Shown here: piece after piece, positions 46,254 through 56,872 of the stretch
Numbering within the stretch: position 1 is the stretch's first letter
How the letters are laid out: every line of letters starts with the position of its first letter
Assembly (NCBI GenBank): GCA_945643635.1
Contig: CALZFC010000030.1
Location: 826,501 to 890,500, forward strand
DNA length: 64,000 bases
Source: Allodiplogaster sudhausi
Lineage: Eukaryota > Nematoda > Chromadorea > Rhabditida > Diplogasteridae
Reading direction: 5' to 3'
Notes under the pieces: generated by a model
What the model was told of the DNA's origin: nothing
The model's input: the letters and a program-made list of their open reading frames with translations, nothing else
Database searches by the model: none
Made by a program: the position numbers and the translations under genes

Positions 46254-47190
46254 GATGAATGGAAGTCCTGAAATATTAAAAAGATAAGTCTCTCGTTTTA
46301 TTTATTTTTAATCAATGAAGGGCGAAACGAAAAGAAGTGGATCTGCCAACCTCTGGCGATATCCGTTGAAGATAAGAATGGTGGTTTGTTTCAGAATTTT
46401 TCTTTTATACAAAACTGGAAGCTGCACTTTTAACGTGTTTTCTGAAAACGTTTCGATTTCGCTTGCAACAAATGTTTCAGAAACCTCGTATTAAAATCGT
46501 GCAAATGTTAATCTTGTACGCTTATATAAAATGTAGTCAAGTTGTAAGTAATGCAAGAAAACGGTACAGATTGCAGATTCCATAGTAACTTACGATGACA
46601 ATGAACAATACTTATCGAGAATTAAGTTTCTTCCTTCTAACAATTCAGCTCACCAGTCATTAAGTACCATTAGTAATGTTGAATATTCGGGGGCTAAAAT
46701 GCTTGCATCGATCTCACTATACTCATTCAGCCTTTTTTCCAGATAGCCTTTTCAATCTTGGTATGAACATTACTCATTAATATCAATGACGAGCATCTTT
46801 CAACTGTTCTGAAGTGATCAAAGTAAAAAGAAACTTTTATGCAGGTTTTCTCTCTTTGAGCATTTCTTTGTTGAAAAATTGCTTCAGCTTCGAGATATGC
46901 CACGTAAAGTGTTGTCTTGTTTTGATTTCGTGAGTCCCTCAAATTTTTTTATTTTCGACTTTTACGCATAAAGGCGTTTGCTGAGTGTGAGCACACTTCT
47001 CAGAGAATGATTTCCGGAAGAAAGACCAACGAATGACGATCTTATTGTTTGTCAGACTCGGTGGCCTCGCCAGGATCGTGTGTTTATTGTTGAAAATAAG
47101 TAGTTGCTCTGATATTGCTATCTTACTGGCATTGAGAAATAAAAATTTGAGAGAAAATTACCATAATTCTTATAGTAAACCAGCGCTTTG
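46254..47190. other. Intergenic, no gene supported
   Basis: The segment 46320-46520 resembles the upstream flank of the MSP array genes read in the opposite direction, consistent with the pseudogene promoter. A minus-strand frame at 46727-46942 is open but has no supporting neighbours. Confidence 0.4.
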
Positions 47191-47530
47191 GTCTTACAAG
47201 GGAAGTCTTTTGGCAAATTCCGGCAAATTTCAATATGTTATTGTTGTGTCTCTCCGAATGTGGAGAGAGATGATGAGCGTGTGATTGAAAATTCAATCTT
47301 ACAAAAACAAAACAAAAACATCAATGGGGACAAATAGAGTTACTTATAATTCTTCAGAGAGGGGTTGGGATTCAGTCGCTGAGGTGGTCGCCGTATCCAT
47401 TGTGGTCTTCGAGAGGCGACAGCTGCTTGAGACTGATCCGTGCGCTCATCGATCTTTTCCGAAGGCACTACGGACTTTGCCAATTCTGTCCTCGACCTCA
47501 GCTTACTTCCAAGGAAAGGCTCCGACTGGC

Positions 47531-49022
47531 TCATTCCTTTCGACTTCGCGCAGTGACCAGGGTTGTCAAGTCCCACGGTAGGGATCTCGTTCTTGCCAAC
47601 TTCCTTGCGATTCTGTTAACACGAACGACAGACTTTTCAGTCTTATCGATTTTCTCCAGCTTAATCATCTTTAGCTTTGTGATGAAATCCTTGCCAAGCA
47701 GCATTAGTGGCGCTTCTGTCACGTAGACAGTTCCCTGTTCACTTCTGGCACTCCATACTGGATCTTTGCTTGAAAGCATCCAGTGAGAGCTAGCTTCTGG
47801 CCACAAGCGCTGACTGGCTTGCAGTCCGTCTTCTTGCACTTTGGCTTGCCAATGCTCTTCCACGTTGACTTTGAAATCAGTGTGATGTCGGCACCTGTGT
47901 CAACCTGCATGGTGACCTTGGCTACTTCCATCAACACTTTCACAACGAACGACTTGTCTCGCACCGAGTTGACAACAACCTTGTTCATCCTCGTGCTTTC
48001 TTTCACACGTTCGCTCCACGAATCGTCGTCGTCGTTACTTCTTTTGTTTTTACGCTCGTTCCACGAAGTGTCGCTCTGAGCATCCTCGCTCCGACAAACC
48101 GAGCGCATATGGCCAATCTTGCCACAACCATAACACTTTCCTTCCTTGAACTTGCAGTTTTCCTGCGCGTGCGCACCACCACAGCGTAAGCAAGGCTTCT
48201 TTTTGCCATTCTCTGCCTTCTGCTTGGCGTGACTCGACTGTCTTCCGAGAAAGTGCACTGGCGCACTCTTGCCTTGCATTTGCACCGCACTGCTTTCGTT
48301 TCTCAACATTGCGATTCGATCGCATTCTTGGACCAGTTCGTTCATCGATATCGCCTCGTTCCACTTCAACAGTGATAACAGATGGAATCGAGTGTCTTCG
48401 TGTCTTGGCATATCAATTGCCGCCATGAAGAACATCGTCTTCAACTGTTGGAAAGTTCAGCCATCTTGGCTGCTTCCACCGCCTTGTTCACTTCCGACGA
48501 GAGGACTCTGAAGTCATTGATACCTGCTGAGCTCATTCTGAGATTCAATAAGTACAGTCTCTTCTCGAAATCTGTCTTATAATCTCCGAACAATTTCGTC
48601 AACTTCTCCACGGTCTCTGCGAGAGTGAAGTCCGCCACCCTCTTTGGTGCGATCGAGTTGCGATATTGCACGTCAACCTTGACGCTGAGCTTCCTCATTA
48701 GCATGAGCACCTTCTGCACTTCCGAAATGTGAGCAGCTTCCTTCTCGAAAAAGTCTTCGTACTTATTGTACCAAGCATTGAAAGTGCTGCCGTCTTCTGG
48801 CTCATATTCAAATACTTGAATTGTCCTTTCGAGTGCATCGATTGGGGGCCCTGCCCTTGCTGCATCATTTTGCCTCTGCGTGTCTCCATTCTCGGTGGTA
48901 TTCAGCCTCTCGAGCAGCATTTCAACTGTCTTCGCATGTTGCTCTTGCAGTTCCTTCACTATGGCTGCGTTCTGCTCTTGCTGCATCTTCAGAGCTTCCA
49001 GGAATGCTTGCATCTCAGCCAT
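47531..49022 (-). pseudogene. Broken gag-protease reading frame of the LTR element
   Basis: From the ATG at 49022 a coiled-coil, Gln-rich start leads into a gag capsid-like segment (F-N-A-W-Y-N-K-Y-E-D-F-F) and ends at a stop near 48441. The reading continues in another frame from about 48450 with two zinc knuckles (C-x2-C-x3-H-x4-C and C-x2-C-x4-H-x4-C, about 48190-48095). An aspartic protease motif D-T-G-A-D follows at about 47895. A third frame (about 47770-47531) holds the protease end, L-M-L-L-G-K-D-F-I. Two frame changes and the absence of pol domains mark it as decayed. One of the shifts could be programmed, but the second break argues against function. Confidence 0.8.
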
Positions 49023-49512
49023 CACTTGGATCACGAACCACCTTTTAGTTCTGTGACTTACTCTCTCGATTCGCAATCGGCACCTTTTACCGACTTGCTG
49101 TGGCCTCTCTGAGATACGGCTCCTTTTACCGCACTCTTGTCCGCTCTCTACAGTTCAGACTCTTTCACTGACTATCTTCGCTCTGGCAGTCACGGTATCT
49201 CCCACCGTACTGCTCTACAGTTCAGATCTTTCACTGACTGTTACAATCGGCACCTTTTACCGACTGTCTTTCACTCCCTGACGACGGCCCTTTTTACCAG
49301 TCTGTCAGATTCTCGCCGAAGCGAGAATTGGGGAATGGAGTGAGTGAGCGGATTGGGCTCTCGGCCTCTTCTGGGAATAGAAAACCAACTTCGTTGTTCC
49401 CAATCACTGTGAACAGTGAAGGGCCCCCGTAACCTTGGGGTTTTAACAACTGAAGAACTGCCACAGAAGAGAGACCGCCACCGCACGAGCTCGAGAGGTC
49501 CTGATCGCCAGT

Positions 49513-49835
49513 TGTTGTGTCTTTCCGAATGTGGAGAGAGATGATGAGCGTGTGGATAGCCAAGGCGAGAAGCGGAGAGAGGTTTATTAGAGAGGGAGAG
49601 AGAAGTCGACCGCTTACAAGAGAGAGGAGAGAACGAAGTGACAATGTGAGCTCGCTGGCTAGGACTTATATATGCGAGACTCACGTAAGCTAATATGCTA
49701 ATATACAAACAATGCTACGTGGACCAATAGGGGAACGCCAACGTGTCAATACAAACTACAATGCTAATCTAACTCACATAGTCTACTGAAAAGCACGTAA
49801 CATAATACGTGTAGATTATTACTATCTACATAACA
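49513..49835 (-). repeat. Full-length LTR
   Basis: Begins TGTTGTGTCTTTCCGAATGT on the plus strand and ends TACATAACA, so both ends are TG...CA. It contains a GA-rich stretch and a TATATATG box-like segment. The fragment at 47242-47285 matches its first 44 bases with a few changes. Confidence 0.85.
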
Positions 49836-49989
49836 GTTATAACATCATTCGAAGTGGTCTCTTCGGCAGCCATAAACATCAAAAACGCTACCAGATCGTT
49901 GAGAGTTTTCGAATGATGTATAACATGTTGAGGTTTGCCGGACCTTGCCGAAAGACTTCCCTTGTTAGAGTGCAGTAAAAAGCCCATGG

Positions 49990-50985
49990 TTACTGTAAAG
50001 AAGAGGGGCAAACGTGACAAGCTCGAGATGGCAAAATGGCCGTACAATTAGAGCTCAGGCTTCCGACAAAATTGTCGATGTTTTAGAGATCGCAACAGAA
50101 TTCTCAGCACAGTCGGCACTTTAATCGTGTTTACCCTTGTTGATCTGAAGATTTGACACTTTTGAGATTGGCAAACAACTCGTTTCTGCAGAGCAACACA
50201 TGCATAGTCAGAACAACACAGTGCTTAATATTTTAAAGTCCAAGTCCAGACTCTGCGCTATTATTGAATAACATTCGTCCAGAGTTCTGCCACCATCCAT
50301 GAAAGATACGGCAAAAACCCCGTACCGACAATTTAGCGTGTAAAACAGTGCACATTTGGTGACGGCGTTAGAGGAATGAGCACATTTTGTTTCCCTGCAC
50401 CTGAGATGTACAGGAAAGTTATTTGCAGAAGTTGCAGAGCAAACTGGCGCCGTACAGATAAATAAATGATCGTGACACTGATCGTGACAAAATCTATTTT
50501 TTTTAAGTTCAGAACGAACTTTTTAACGCTAAAGTATTCAAACATTGGCAATTGTTATACGTCGATATATTGCAATTCTCCGTCCAGCTTCTGTACGAAA
50601 TGGTGAGTTCTCACAATCAGTTGTTCCCAACGCAAAAGAAGCTTTTTTGAGAATAGCTGTTGAAGTCGGTTTGGTGTGTGCAACTAGGCTGAAACAAAAT
50701 TGACATTAATTTCCTAATATAAATTATTAGTTTTTTTAAATGTAATGCCGGGTCTTTGTGAAAATTGAGGAAAAATATGTAAATGTTTCCACATCTATTT
50801 ATCTATGAATTATATAGATATATTTTTCACACAAATCAAAAAAAAAATAAAATAGTGCTGTAAAAAGAATAGGAAGATCTACCTTCTATTTACATTCTCA
50901 ACAACAAAAATTTGTATATTGGGAGAGAGATTGCAAATTACGCGTTTAATTTTGTATTCTGCGAACAAATGCACGTACCGGCGGA
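49990..50985. other. Repeat-derived intergenic DNA, no gene supported
   Basis: The part at about 49975-50110 is similar to about 55455-55590, both reading G-C-T-C-(G/A)-A-G followed by C-A-G-G-C-T-T-C. The remainder is A/T-rich without linked exons. Confidence 0.4.
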
Positions 50986-51098
50986 GTGTAATCTGTGTCA
51001 AGGCAATTCGGAAATTGACTGAGATCGTATTTATTGGAATAATCAGTATATCTTTTAGTGAATATCAGCAAACCAATCTTGCTCATCTCTTGATTGGA

Positions 51099-51440
51099 TC
51101 AGGCACTAGGCCCATCCAGTCGGCAGTTAGCAGGATGAAATGACCGCAGAAGTAGTATCAGCCCTGTTTCGGTAAGATGAGCTTGAGCTGTAGCGTTCAG
51201 AACCTCTGACATCGTGCGGACTGCAGTGAGTTGATTGGGCCGTCGGTCCAGGAGCGCGATGTTGTTGTCGCCAAGAACAATCACCGCTCGACGCCATAAC
51301 GAGCATGTGCCCGGCCATGTTTACGACGGTGTTGCCGAGATTGCGTGTGTAGTGCGGGATTCAACAGCAGCTCTTTGATTAATCTGCACGCATGCCGCAT
51401 AAGGCCTTCGTCTTTGATCGTCTTCACTATTCACGGCGCT
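51099..51440 (-). pseudogene. Possible decayed helical-repeat protein fragment
   Basis: Minus-strand frames give D-E-G-L-M-R-H-A-C-R-L-I-K-E-L-L-L-N-P, then in other frames N-L-G-N-T-V-V-N-M-A-G-H and I-A-L-L-D-R-R-P-N-Q-L-T-A-V. The pieces look like armadillo or ankyrin-type helices broken by frame shifts. No start, stop or splice pattern fits, so this is a weak call. Confidence 0.25.
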
Positions 51441-52920
51441 TCATCTGCAAGTATGTTCATACACGTCTGCAAATGATGCTTTCCGGTTGTATAGAAAGCC
51501 AGTTTTGGCGTGTAAAGGTGATGAAATGGCCATAATTTAAACCACGAAAAAACATTTAGCTAACCAAAACGATTACCTGGGTAAGACTTTCGCATTTCCT
51601 GCAGTGTCCACCGGATTAAAAACGCGCATCTTTGTTGAAGTTTCTTCTCCTGCTTACCTTCCAGTTATCGAAAAATCGGTTTCGATTGCCGGAGTCTACT
51701 TCTGGAAGGAAATATAAGAAATACCAACACAAATGTTTTTAAAATGATACTCAATTGTTATGAGTACAAAGAAGGAAACTTGTGAAGTAACCTTGGCTTC
51801 ATGTCGACGCAGTTTTTAAACGTATGTAAATAAATTGAGGCAGATTTACGCTGCCTTTAAGTCGCATCAATTTTCGCATGTATGGCGAGAGAAATCTTGA
51901 GGTAAATAATTAATAAGAAAAAGAAGCGCACGTCACGCCTTTACGAACAAAAGACAAGCATAATTTTCTATTTACGGTAAAATTTAAAAACAAAGTAGCA
52001 GGAGTAGACGAAGTTGGGAGGATACTTGCTCTTCAGTGCCAGTCTGACGATGAGTGAGTGTGGGGCAATCGATGCACCATGCATTCTCTCTACGATGTAC
52101 ATAGGAGCAAGCGTCTCTCGCTCCCTTTATCTCTCTACGACTCATTCTCGATCTTTGTCTCTCTCTCTCTCTCGTTCTCTCGTTCTTTCTCACACACACG
52201 CAGAAACACTTTTCGCCTATATGCCTCGCAATTGCCGTTCGTGACGAATATGCTCTACTAGCTAATGTGTTCTTCCTAAAATGGTTTTTGCAAAGATAGA
52301 AATCGTAGTTCTCTTGAGCTCATTTCTTCGTTTAAATTGTTTGAACCTTGCACGATAAAAATTTGAGCTGTAATTTCTTTCTTCCTGAATTATGCGAGAA
52401 CAAGTAGAGAATATATATGTATGTATGTAATTCCAATACTACACTCCGCTAGAATAATTATGGGAGTGAAATTTTAAGAGTCGGTATTGTAAAGGGGACC
52501 ATTTTGAGGTATGAACGCATCTCTCTATATGTATGTACTACCTACTGTCTCTTCGTCCTTGTAGTTTTATTGTTCTCTGACCTCTCTCTCTCTGTTCCTC
52601 ATTCCCTGTAAATAACTCTCAGCAATGACGCCTAAGAGGGTTTTGGCCTTACGCCTTGTCGCCTTCTTTCCCACTCCCGATTCCGTTCATCTCCTAGTCG
52701 CCCTAGTCAACGACAACTAAGCTTGGACAGATGCCCTTCTCAGACGCCTGAGGACCCTTCTCCTCAGACGCTTTCTTCTATATCACCTTCTGTCTCTTTC
52801 TCTTTCTCTCTCTGTCTGGTAATCCAGTTCACTGTTGCTATTCCTTATAAACTCGTCTGGTTTTGTAACTTTAGGATTCACTAAGATCTCCCGCCCCCTA
52901 AAATTCGTAAAACAAATGCA
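51441..52920. other. Intergenic, no gene supported
   Basis: Contains a (CT)n tract at about 52150-52190 and TATGTATG runs near 52420. Short Arg/Ser-rich frames are repeat translations. Confidence 0.4.
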
Positions 52921-52924
52921 TGTT

Positions 52925-53215
52925 TCCAGTGCGTTAGCTGAGCTTGATGACACTAATTAAAGATTCAAACAATTCCTGGAGGAAGTGGTTTCCAAGCAAT
53001 TAAGATTTGTCAGGGAATGAGAGGGCCGTTTCGGAAGAGTTCACGTGGACCAGCCAAAGCTGCTGAATGTGCAGCCGCTAAGTAGAGTGTATTTCAGAAT
53101 CCATGGCAACTTTGTGTGGGCACAGGAAATAATGGCAACTAGTCAAGAGACTGGAAGCCACTTGGATAGTGGGCACATTCATGAAGCGAAGATTTTCAAC
53201 AAAAAAAAATTAAAT
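52925..53215. repeat. Dispersed repeat family R1, copy 1
   Basis: Shares long blocks with 62935-63235 (CACTAATTAAAGATTCAAAC, AATTCCTGGAGGAAG, GAGAGGGCCGTTTCGGAA, GGCACAGGAAATAATGG), and its right half also matches 54960-55130. It has no coding capacity and is probably a transposon fragment. Confidence 0.8.
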
Positions 53216-53230
53216 TCTACATCTATTCCA

Positions 53231-53900
53231 CCTTCAGTGCAGCCATTTTAATGCAAAAACGTTTTGCAACTTACTGCTGAAAATTTAAAGCTCTAGCACG
53301 TTCTCTTGTGGTCGCTCTTTCATCTTCTTGATTAAATGTGCCATAAAAACATTCGCCGACAGATTATTTTCCTTATTTAACTACTGCATCACTCGTTGTG
53401 TCCGGGGAATGAACGTGTGAGACGAGGAGAGGCGGAAAAGAGCTTAATTGGAAAGATGGGAGATTACCGCCAAATATTTTTTCAGCAGTCTAAACAGTCG
53501 TTGAAGGCTGGTCGCGCGGTCACCTGAAAATGAGGAATTCGTTCAAAAATGCAGTCGTTTTTCCTAGCAGCCAGCCGAATGCCCACCTGGCGATTGCCTC
53601 ATCCGCTAAATTTAGATGCATTTTTTCTAGTATGCGGCCTGAATGGAAACTTGAATGAAACTTTCATATAACATTTTCGAGATTCTAACAATAAGAGGGG
53701 TTTCTTCAAGTGTAATCTATAGGCACTTCGACTTTTATCTACAATCAAGCAATCTACAAAATTTTACTACACATCAGTATTGCAACTTTTGTGCAGTCAT
53801 TACATAAAAATTCTCCTTGATGTTTGGCAGGCAAATTTTACTAAGTGTATATCTAAGTGCAAGATGTTATAAGTTGAAGTAGAATACAACTCTTTATCGT
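53231..53900. other. Intergenic, no gene supported
   Basis: Spacer between R1 and R2. Nothing beyond short unsupported frames is visible. Confidence 0.4.
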
Positions 53901-53904
53901 TGAA

Positions 53905-54180
53905 GCTTACATACATAGATCTGCCTTATCACACGCCCACACGCACACTAAGGCAACTAGAGTATTTGTTAGCAATGAAGAAGTTATATCCTAATCAAGC
54001 TTTCACATCACAGATTATTTTCCTAGCGAACGAACAAAAACGACACCTTATTGGTAGAGGAATGTGGACTTGCTTGCTGCACATTTCTCAATAGCAGATG
54101 TTCGCATTCTAAACCGCCTTGAGGCCAATTACCAACTGGGGCACAAATAATGCAATTTGGAGTCAACATCACTTGTCTGG
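53905..54180. repeat. Dispersed repeat family R2, copy 1
   Basis: Matches 55625-55875 over CACATCACA-A-ATTTTCCTA, TTATTGGTAGA, TTTCTCAATAGCAGA-GTTCG and the AACATCACTTGT end. The second copy runs straight into the LINE reverse-transcriptase fragment. Confidence 0.75.
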
Positions 54181-54544
54181 GCTAACATATTGATTCTAAT
54201 TAATTTATACTTTGAATATAGTTAAAATAATTCGAAGCCAAACAGGTAGTGCAATCATGGACAGAGGCCAAATTAAGATTTCATGGCTCGCGACTGCCTA
54301 GCTGAAAATATACCCGTTTTGTTATGATCATTCGATTGTGATATAATTTTCCTTTAAACACGTTAAGAAAACTTTTCCAGAAAGGAAACCAAACCAGTTT
54401 TGCCAAATGCGGTCGCTGTCCTTTCGACAAGCGTGATTTCAGGCGCTTTTTCGCCGTTCCAGTGCCAAAGTATCGTTGGATCCCAGATGTGCGTCTAGTC
54501 AATCACAAAAATTTGACGGCCGTCGCTTTTGAATTTCCGTCATC

Positions 54545-54590
54545 TATATACTAGTACATACATATGTATATATATGTATGTATGTACTAG
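54545..54590. repeat. Palindrome of ACATATGTATA units
   Basis: CTAGTACATACATATGTATA at about 54550 is followed by its near reverse complement ending in TACTAG, forming a perfect or near-perfect hairpin of about 20-base arms. Confidence 0.7.
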
Positions 54591-54959
54591 AATATAGGTA
54601 TGCAAATTACCAGATATCTAAGCAATAAATTCCACCTTCCATTTACCTGTATTAAGTTCTCGATATATGCGAAAAGAAGAAAGTTGCAGAAGGGGCTCTG
54701 TGTACGAGAGCAGAAGAGGCGATGGGCAGGGAAGCGATGCGAATGAAGGCCGACCAGGCCCATGGAAGAGCAAAGCGAGAGAAAGTGAGAGAGAGAGAGT
54801 GAGTGAGAGAGTGAAGGGAGAGAATCAAAGTGCTAGTGAAAGAGAAGAAGAAGGAAGCGTTGGATAGAGAGGGAAGCGTTGGAAAGTCATAGCAAGAATG
54901 GAAACGAACTGATAATGCTAATGAGAGAGATAAAGAAGGCAGCTACCAGTGAGGACCAC

Positions 54960-55130
54960 TTTGAAAAAGTCCATGTGGACCGGACAAAACTGCAAAATAT
55001 CCAGCCGCTAACTAGAGTGTTTTTCAGAATCCATGGCAACTTTCTGTAGGCGCAGGAAATAATGGGGACCTGGCGAAACCCTGAAAGTCAAATTGGAAGT
55101 ATGAGCATTTACATACAAGGCGAAGACTTT
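54960..55130. repeat. Dispersed repeat family R1, copy 2 (partial)
   Basis: Carries the right half of R1, including CAGCCGCTAACTAGAGTGTT, TCAGAATCCATGGCAACTTT and GCGCAGGAAATAATGG. Confidence 0.75.
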
Positions 55131-55624
55131 GGAATTTTAAATTTTTACATTACTTAGTTGTCCTATATCAAACATTTTAGAAAGGAGACTGTAGAGTATC
55201 ACTGAGAAGTGTTTTGTCCTAGTTGCTTCAAAAGTTCATACGTACAAATGTTTAACTAAGTCCTACTGGGAATAGTAACCGAAAATATGCGTTGGCTTCA
55301 GTAGATCCAGCGATATGAGCACATGTTCCGAACGTTATAGAGAATGATTTTATGATATCAAACCAAACCATTACCAATCATCTGCCCATTTCAGAAAGTA
55401 TCTGGGAAAGAACACACATACATGTTTTGAACGAAGCCTTGGAGGTTCTATTTTAGCTTATGGTAACTTTACGGGGGAATGGGCGAAGGTGAAAAGCTCA
55501 AGGTGGTTATGACCCAGTTTGAGCCCAGGCTTCAGACAAGTTTGTATGTACATACATAGCTATTGCAGAGATCACTCGAGACTGCTGTATACTCACAATC
55601 AGTCAGCTCTATTCTAGAGGAACG

Positions 55625-55875
55625 ATTGATCCACACACACACACGAAGACAACTTTAGATCTTGTTAGACATGCTAAAGTCATGTATGTGCTAACTAAGA
55701 TTTCACATCACATATAATTTTCCTAACCAACGCCCAGCAACGAAAGTTTATTGGTAGACCAAGATGGACTTTCTTGCTTAACATTTTTCAATAGCAGACG
55801 TTCGAATTCGAAACATCCTTGAGATCAAAGAACTACTAGTGAACTAGTGCACAAAATACAGTTTGAAAAAAACAT
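55625..55875. repeat. Dispersed repeat family R2, copy 2
   Basis: The second copy of R2, ending AACATCACTTGTTTCGGCT directly before the open frame of the LINE fragment. Confidence 0.75.
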
Positions 55876-55883
55876 CACTTGTT

Positions 55884-56660
55884 TCGGCTACCTGTTGGAG
55901 ACTATCATTCTCATCCCCACTCTGCCATACACGCTCTCCTTTCCACATTACATGAATGGCACTCTTCCCTAGACTCTTACCAATATATTAGCACAGCCTT
56001 TATAGACTTTAGCAAAGCTTTTGACACTGTCCCACGTAAGCATCCAATTTATAAACTTTCTTACATTGCCATATCGGATAGTCTTCTACGCTTTTTCGAT
56101 TCGTTCCTAGCTAATCGGACCAAGTCGGTTATTATTGATAATGCAGTTTCTGATTCTTACCCCATTTTCAATGGTGTCAACCAGGGAACATGTCTCGGCC
56201 CTCTGCTTTTTCTGATTTACATAAATGATATTGTTGAATGTATCCCCCTTGCCTGGATGTCACTTTACAATATATGCTGATGATATTAAGTTATATACAT
56301 TCAACGATGCCCCTCTCCTTCAGTCTGCGTTGGATGCAATAGACGCCTGGTCTCTTAGATGGGGCCTTATTATCTCGATTGACAAGACCGTAATCATGCC
56401 TCTAGGAAATCATCCTGCACCTGCTTTTCAGCTTCGAGGTATTGCATTGCCAATTGTATCTTCTTTTAGAGATCTTGGAATCATATATGACACCAAACTC
56501 TCACTTAGCGAACATATTGAGATCATTGCTAAGAAAGCTTTCTTTGTTTTGTTTTCTTGCTTCTCTCGTTTACACCAATTGCTTGACCCGTCCCGTTGAA
56601 TTCAATTATATATGCACTCTCTCTATGTTCTTAAATCAGTCAATGTGATAAACAAATTGA
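55884..56660 (+). mobile_element. LINE (non-LTR) retrotransposon fragment, reverse transcriptase
   Basis: A first frame (to about 56278) holds reverse-transcriptase motifs F-I-D-F-S-K-A-F-D-T-V-P-R and N-G-V-N-Q-G-T-C-L-G-P-L-L-F-L-I-Y-I-N-D-I. A second frame (about 56262-56599) continues with Y-A-D-D-I-K-L-Y, the catalytic core, and W-G-L-I-I-S-I-D-K-T. One frame change separates them. The endonuclease and the remaining C-terminal part are missing. The motif wording fits CR1/Jockey-type elements; the clade is not settled. It is a 5'- and 3'-truncated, inactive copy. Confidence 0.85.
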
Positions 56661-56872
56661 ATTGAATCCTTCATGTGCTGTGTGATCAAACAACTTGCGT
56701 GCAAAGTGTAGCGACGTGATTAATAATGATTAGATAGATGAAAATGCGCAAAATTTTATGTAAGAGAGAGATAAGGATATAGTGAGTAAAGTGAATAGAC
56801 AAATAGCGAAGGTTGGAGAGGGAAGGGGAAAAGATGCTCGAGTAGGACGAGAAGATTCAAGATTCACGTCGC

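Larger units (their letters stand above)
47242..49835 (-). mobile_element. LTR retrotransposon (Gypsy-like), internally deleted
   Basis: The insert is flanked by a 5-bp duplication, GTTAT (47237-47241 and 49836-49840). One full LTR lies at 49513-49835 (TG...CA, 323 bp). Only about 44 bases of the other LTR remain, at 47242-47285. A primer-binding-like TGGCGATCAGGACC lies next to the full LTR. On the minus strand, gag and a protease start survive. Reverse transcriptase, RNase H and integrase are absent, so the element cannot move by itself. Confidence 0.85.
47180..49990. repeat. Older inverted repeat interrupted by the LTR insertion
   Basis: CTTACAAGGGAAGTCTTTTG at about 47198 pairs, as reverse complement, with CGAAAGACTTCCCTTGTTAG at about 49951. 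The match extends through the G-C-C-G-G and ATGTTAT segments next to the LTR ends. The retrotransposon therefore landed near the centre of a palindromic element. Confidence 0.7.

Noticed and set aside
48441..48460. Programmed ribosomal frameshift between the gag halves of the LTR element
   Set aside because: A shift is plausible in retrotransposons, but this one falls inside the gag region. There is a second break in the protease and no pol, so simple decay is the better reading.
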